From NCBI GenBank assembly GCA_015055615.1, contig SVHT01000002.1, forward strand, positions 186,001 to 250,000: a DNA stretch of 64,000 nucleotides, given 5' to 3'. This DNA is from Clostridiales bacterium (lineage in GTDB: Bacteria; Bacillota; Clostridia; Christensenellales; Borkfalkiaceae). The translations under genes and the position numbers were made by a program. The notes beneath the pieces are model-generated. The model saw only the letters and a list, made by a program, of their open reading frames with translations. It searched no databases and was not told the origin of the DNA. Numbering within the stretch: the first letter of the stretch is position 1; every line of letters begins with the position of its first letter. Of this stretch, positions 63,275-64,000 are shown in pieces.

Positions 63275-63297
63275 ACGGAAAGATACTTTTGATAAAG

Positions 63298-63323
63298 AAG
63301 CGGCGGTTTATCCGTCGCTTTTT
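63298..63323 (+). terminator. Terminator after the Cys/Asn-rich gene
   Basis: 9-bp stem AAGCGGCGG / CCGTCGCTT (one G-U) with a 5-base loop and five T. Confidence 0.8.
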
Positions 63324-63362
63324 CTGTGTCTAAAAGTGGAAATATCGCGCATACTATTGGGG

Positions 63363-64000
63363 ATGGAAAGATTGCGCAGGGCATATCGCTACGCCAAGCA
63401 AAAATACGAATTATTGCACGTAAAAAAATACACGACGATTGCAGGGACGCTCGTGTTCTTTTTGATTATGTCGATTATGCCGTTTGCTTTTTGGCTGACG
63501 CTCATTATCGGGAAACTGCCAATCGACACCGAAAAACTCTTTTCCTTGCCCGTGTTTATTTCGGTAAAAAACGTGTTGGAATACGTACAAAAGGAAGCTA
63601 TGGAGGCGACGGCGGGGGCGTCGGTGGTGTTGTTGGTCACCACCCTCTATTCGTCCACGAATTTGTTTTATCAGATGCGGCGTAGCGGGGAAATCGTGTA
63701 CGACGTGCATCGCAATAAGCAGGGGCTACGAACGCGTTTTGCGGCGTTGATTTTGCTCGTTTGCGTATTGGTGATTGCGGTGGTGTTTCTGTTTGTGTAC
63801 GCGTTGGGCTCTTTTTTGTTTTCTCGGTTGTTTTCGCGGTGGGTGGAGTTATTGATAGACCACGTATTGTTGGCGGGATTAGCTTTTTTATTGGCGCTAT
63901 TGCTCAACGTCTACGTGTGTCCGTACAAACGGAAACTGCGCGTGTTTTTATCGGGGACGTGCGTTACCGTGGCGCTGTGGGCGGTTGCGGCTCTGGGATT
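63363..64000 (+). CDS. YihY/BrkB-family membrane protein, N-terminal part (cut by window edge)
   Basis: The frame stays open from before 63336 to the end of the window, giving at least 212 residues. The start MERLRRAYRYAKQKY is followed by YTTIAGTLVFFLIMSIMPFAFW, the typical first helix of YihY/BrkB proteins, then further helices (LILLVCVLVIAVVFLFVYAL; LLAGLAFLLALLLNVYV). The family is widespread and its function unsettled; it was once misnamed RNase BN. ATG 63363 was chosen; GTG 63336 in frame is possible. Neither has a good ribosome site, and TACTAT lies 5 bases before the ATG. Confidence 0.82.
   Translation, partial: MERLRRAYRYAKQKYELLHVKKYTTIAGTLVFFLIMSIMPFAFWLTLIIGKLPIDTEKLFSLPVFISVKNVLEYVQKEAMEATAGASVVLLVTTLYSSTNLFYQMRRSGEIVYDVHRNKQGLRTRFAALILLVCVLVIAVVFLFVYALGSFLFSRLFSRWVELLIDHVLLAGLAFLLALLLNVYVCPYKRKLRVFLSGTCVTVALWAVAALG

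Overview
The window looks like a chromosome segment of a strictly anaerobic, low-to-moderate GC Bacillota (class Clostridia type). Grounds: a three-gene NAD-linked [FeFe] hydrogenase, a threonyl T-box, an infC-rpmI-rplT operon with an attenuated leader, DUF4364, TSCPD, YtxC-like and UPF0597/CyuA-type proteins, short HisG with HisZ, ECF vitamin uptake, and many TTGACA-17-TATAAT promoters with AGGAGG ribosome binding sites. I see no tRNA, rRNA, CRISPR array, prophage or transposase. Both ends cut a gene: a sodium:solute symporter on the left, a YihY/BrkB membrane protein on the right.

Layout. 1-2.7 kb: symporter, phenylacetate-CoA ligase and tandem-ACT protein. 2.75-8.6 kb: CofE-like ligase, hpt, PH-like membrane protein, then MATE exporter, KDPG aldolase and KDG kinase. 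8.7-15.5 kb, minus strand: HydA-HydB-HydC hydrogenase and leuS. 15.7-23.4 kb: YtxC-like protein, T-box/thrS, two tandem TIM-barrel isomerases, infC-rpmI-rplT, an rRNA methylase and YebC. 23.5-32.9 kb: small conserved genes, NUDIX hydrolase, ECF S component with coaX behind a purine-riboswitch-like leader, hom, an ATP-grasp ligase, a nucleotide-sugar dehydratase and cysteine desulfidase. 33.1-43.0 kb: serC, serA and a compact histidine cluster hisZGDCBHAF-IE. 43.1-48.8 kb: accessory-looking part with a leucine-rich-repeat lipoprotein, a DUF2971 protein and an InlB-repeat lipoprotein. 48.8-56.5 kb: an oligopeptide ABC transporter with unusually enlarged subunits. 56.6-64 kb: a lipoprotein, a TPR-like protein, guaB, a GMP synthase lacking its amidotransferase domain, a divergent AraC/oxidoreductase pair, a Cys/Asn-rich small protein and the truncated YihY gene.

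How it fits together. The gene set describes a fermenter that disposes of electrons through H2, degrades uronate-type sugars through KDG/KDPG, imports peptides, and makes serine, histidine, homoserine-derived amino acids, CoA and GMP. The points most worth a second look are the purine-riboswitch-like leader in front of the ECF gene, the ATA start codon inferred for infC, several genes whose -10 box sits 5 to 8 bases from the start codon (possible leaderless mRNAs), the split GMP synthase, the enlarged Opp subunits, and two Cys-rich small proteins.
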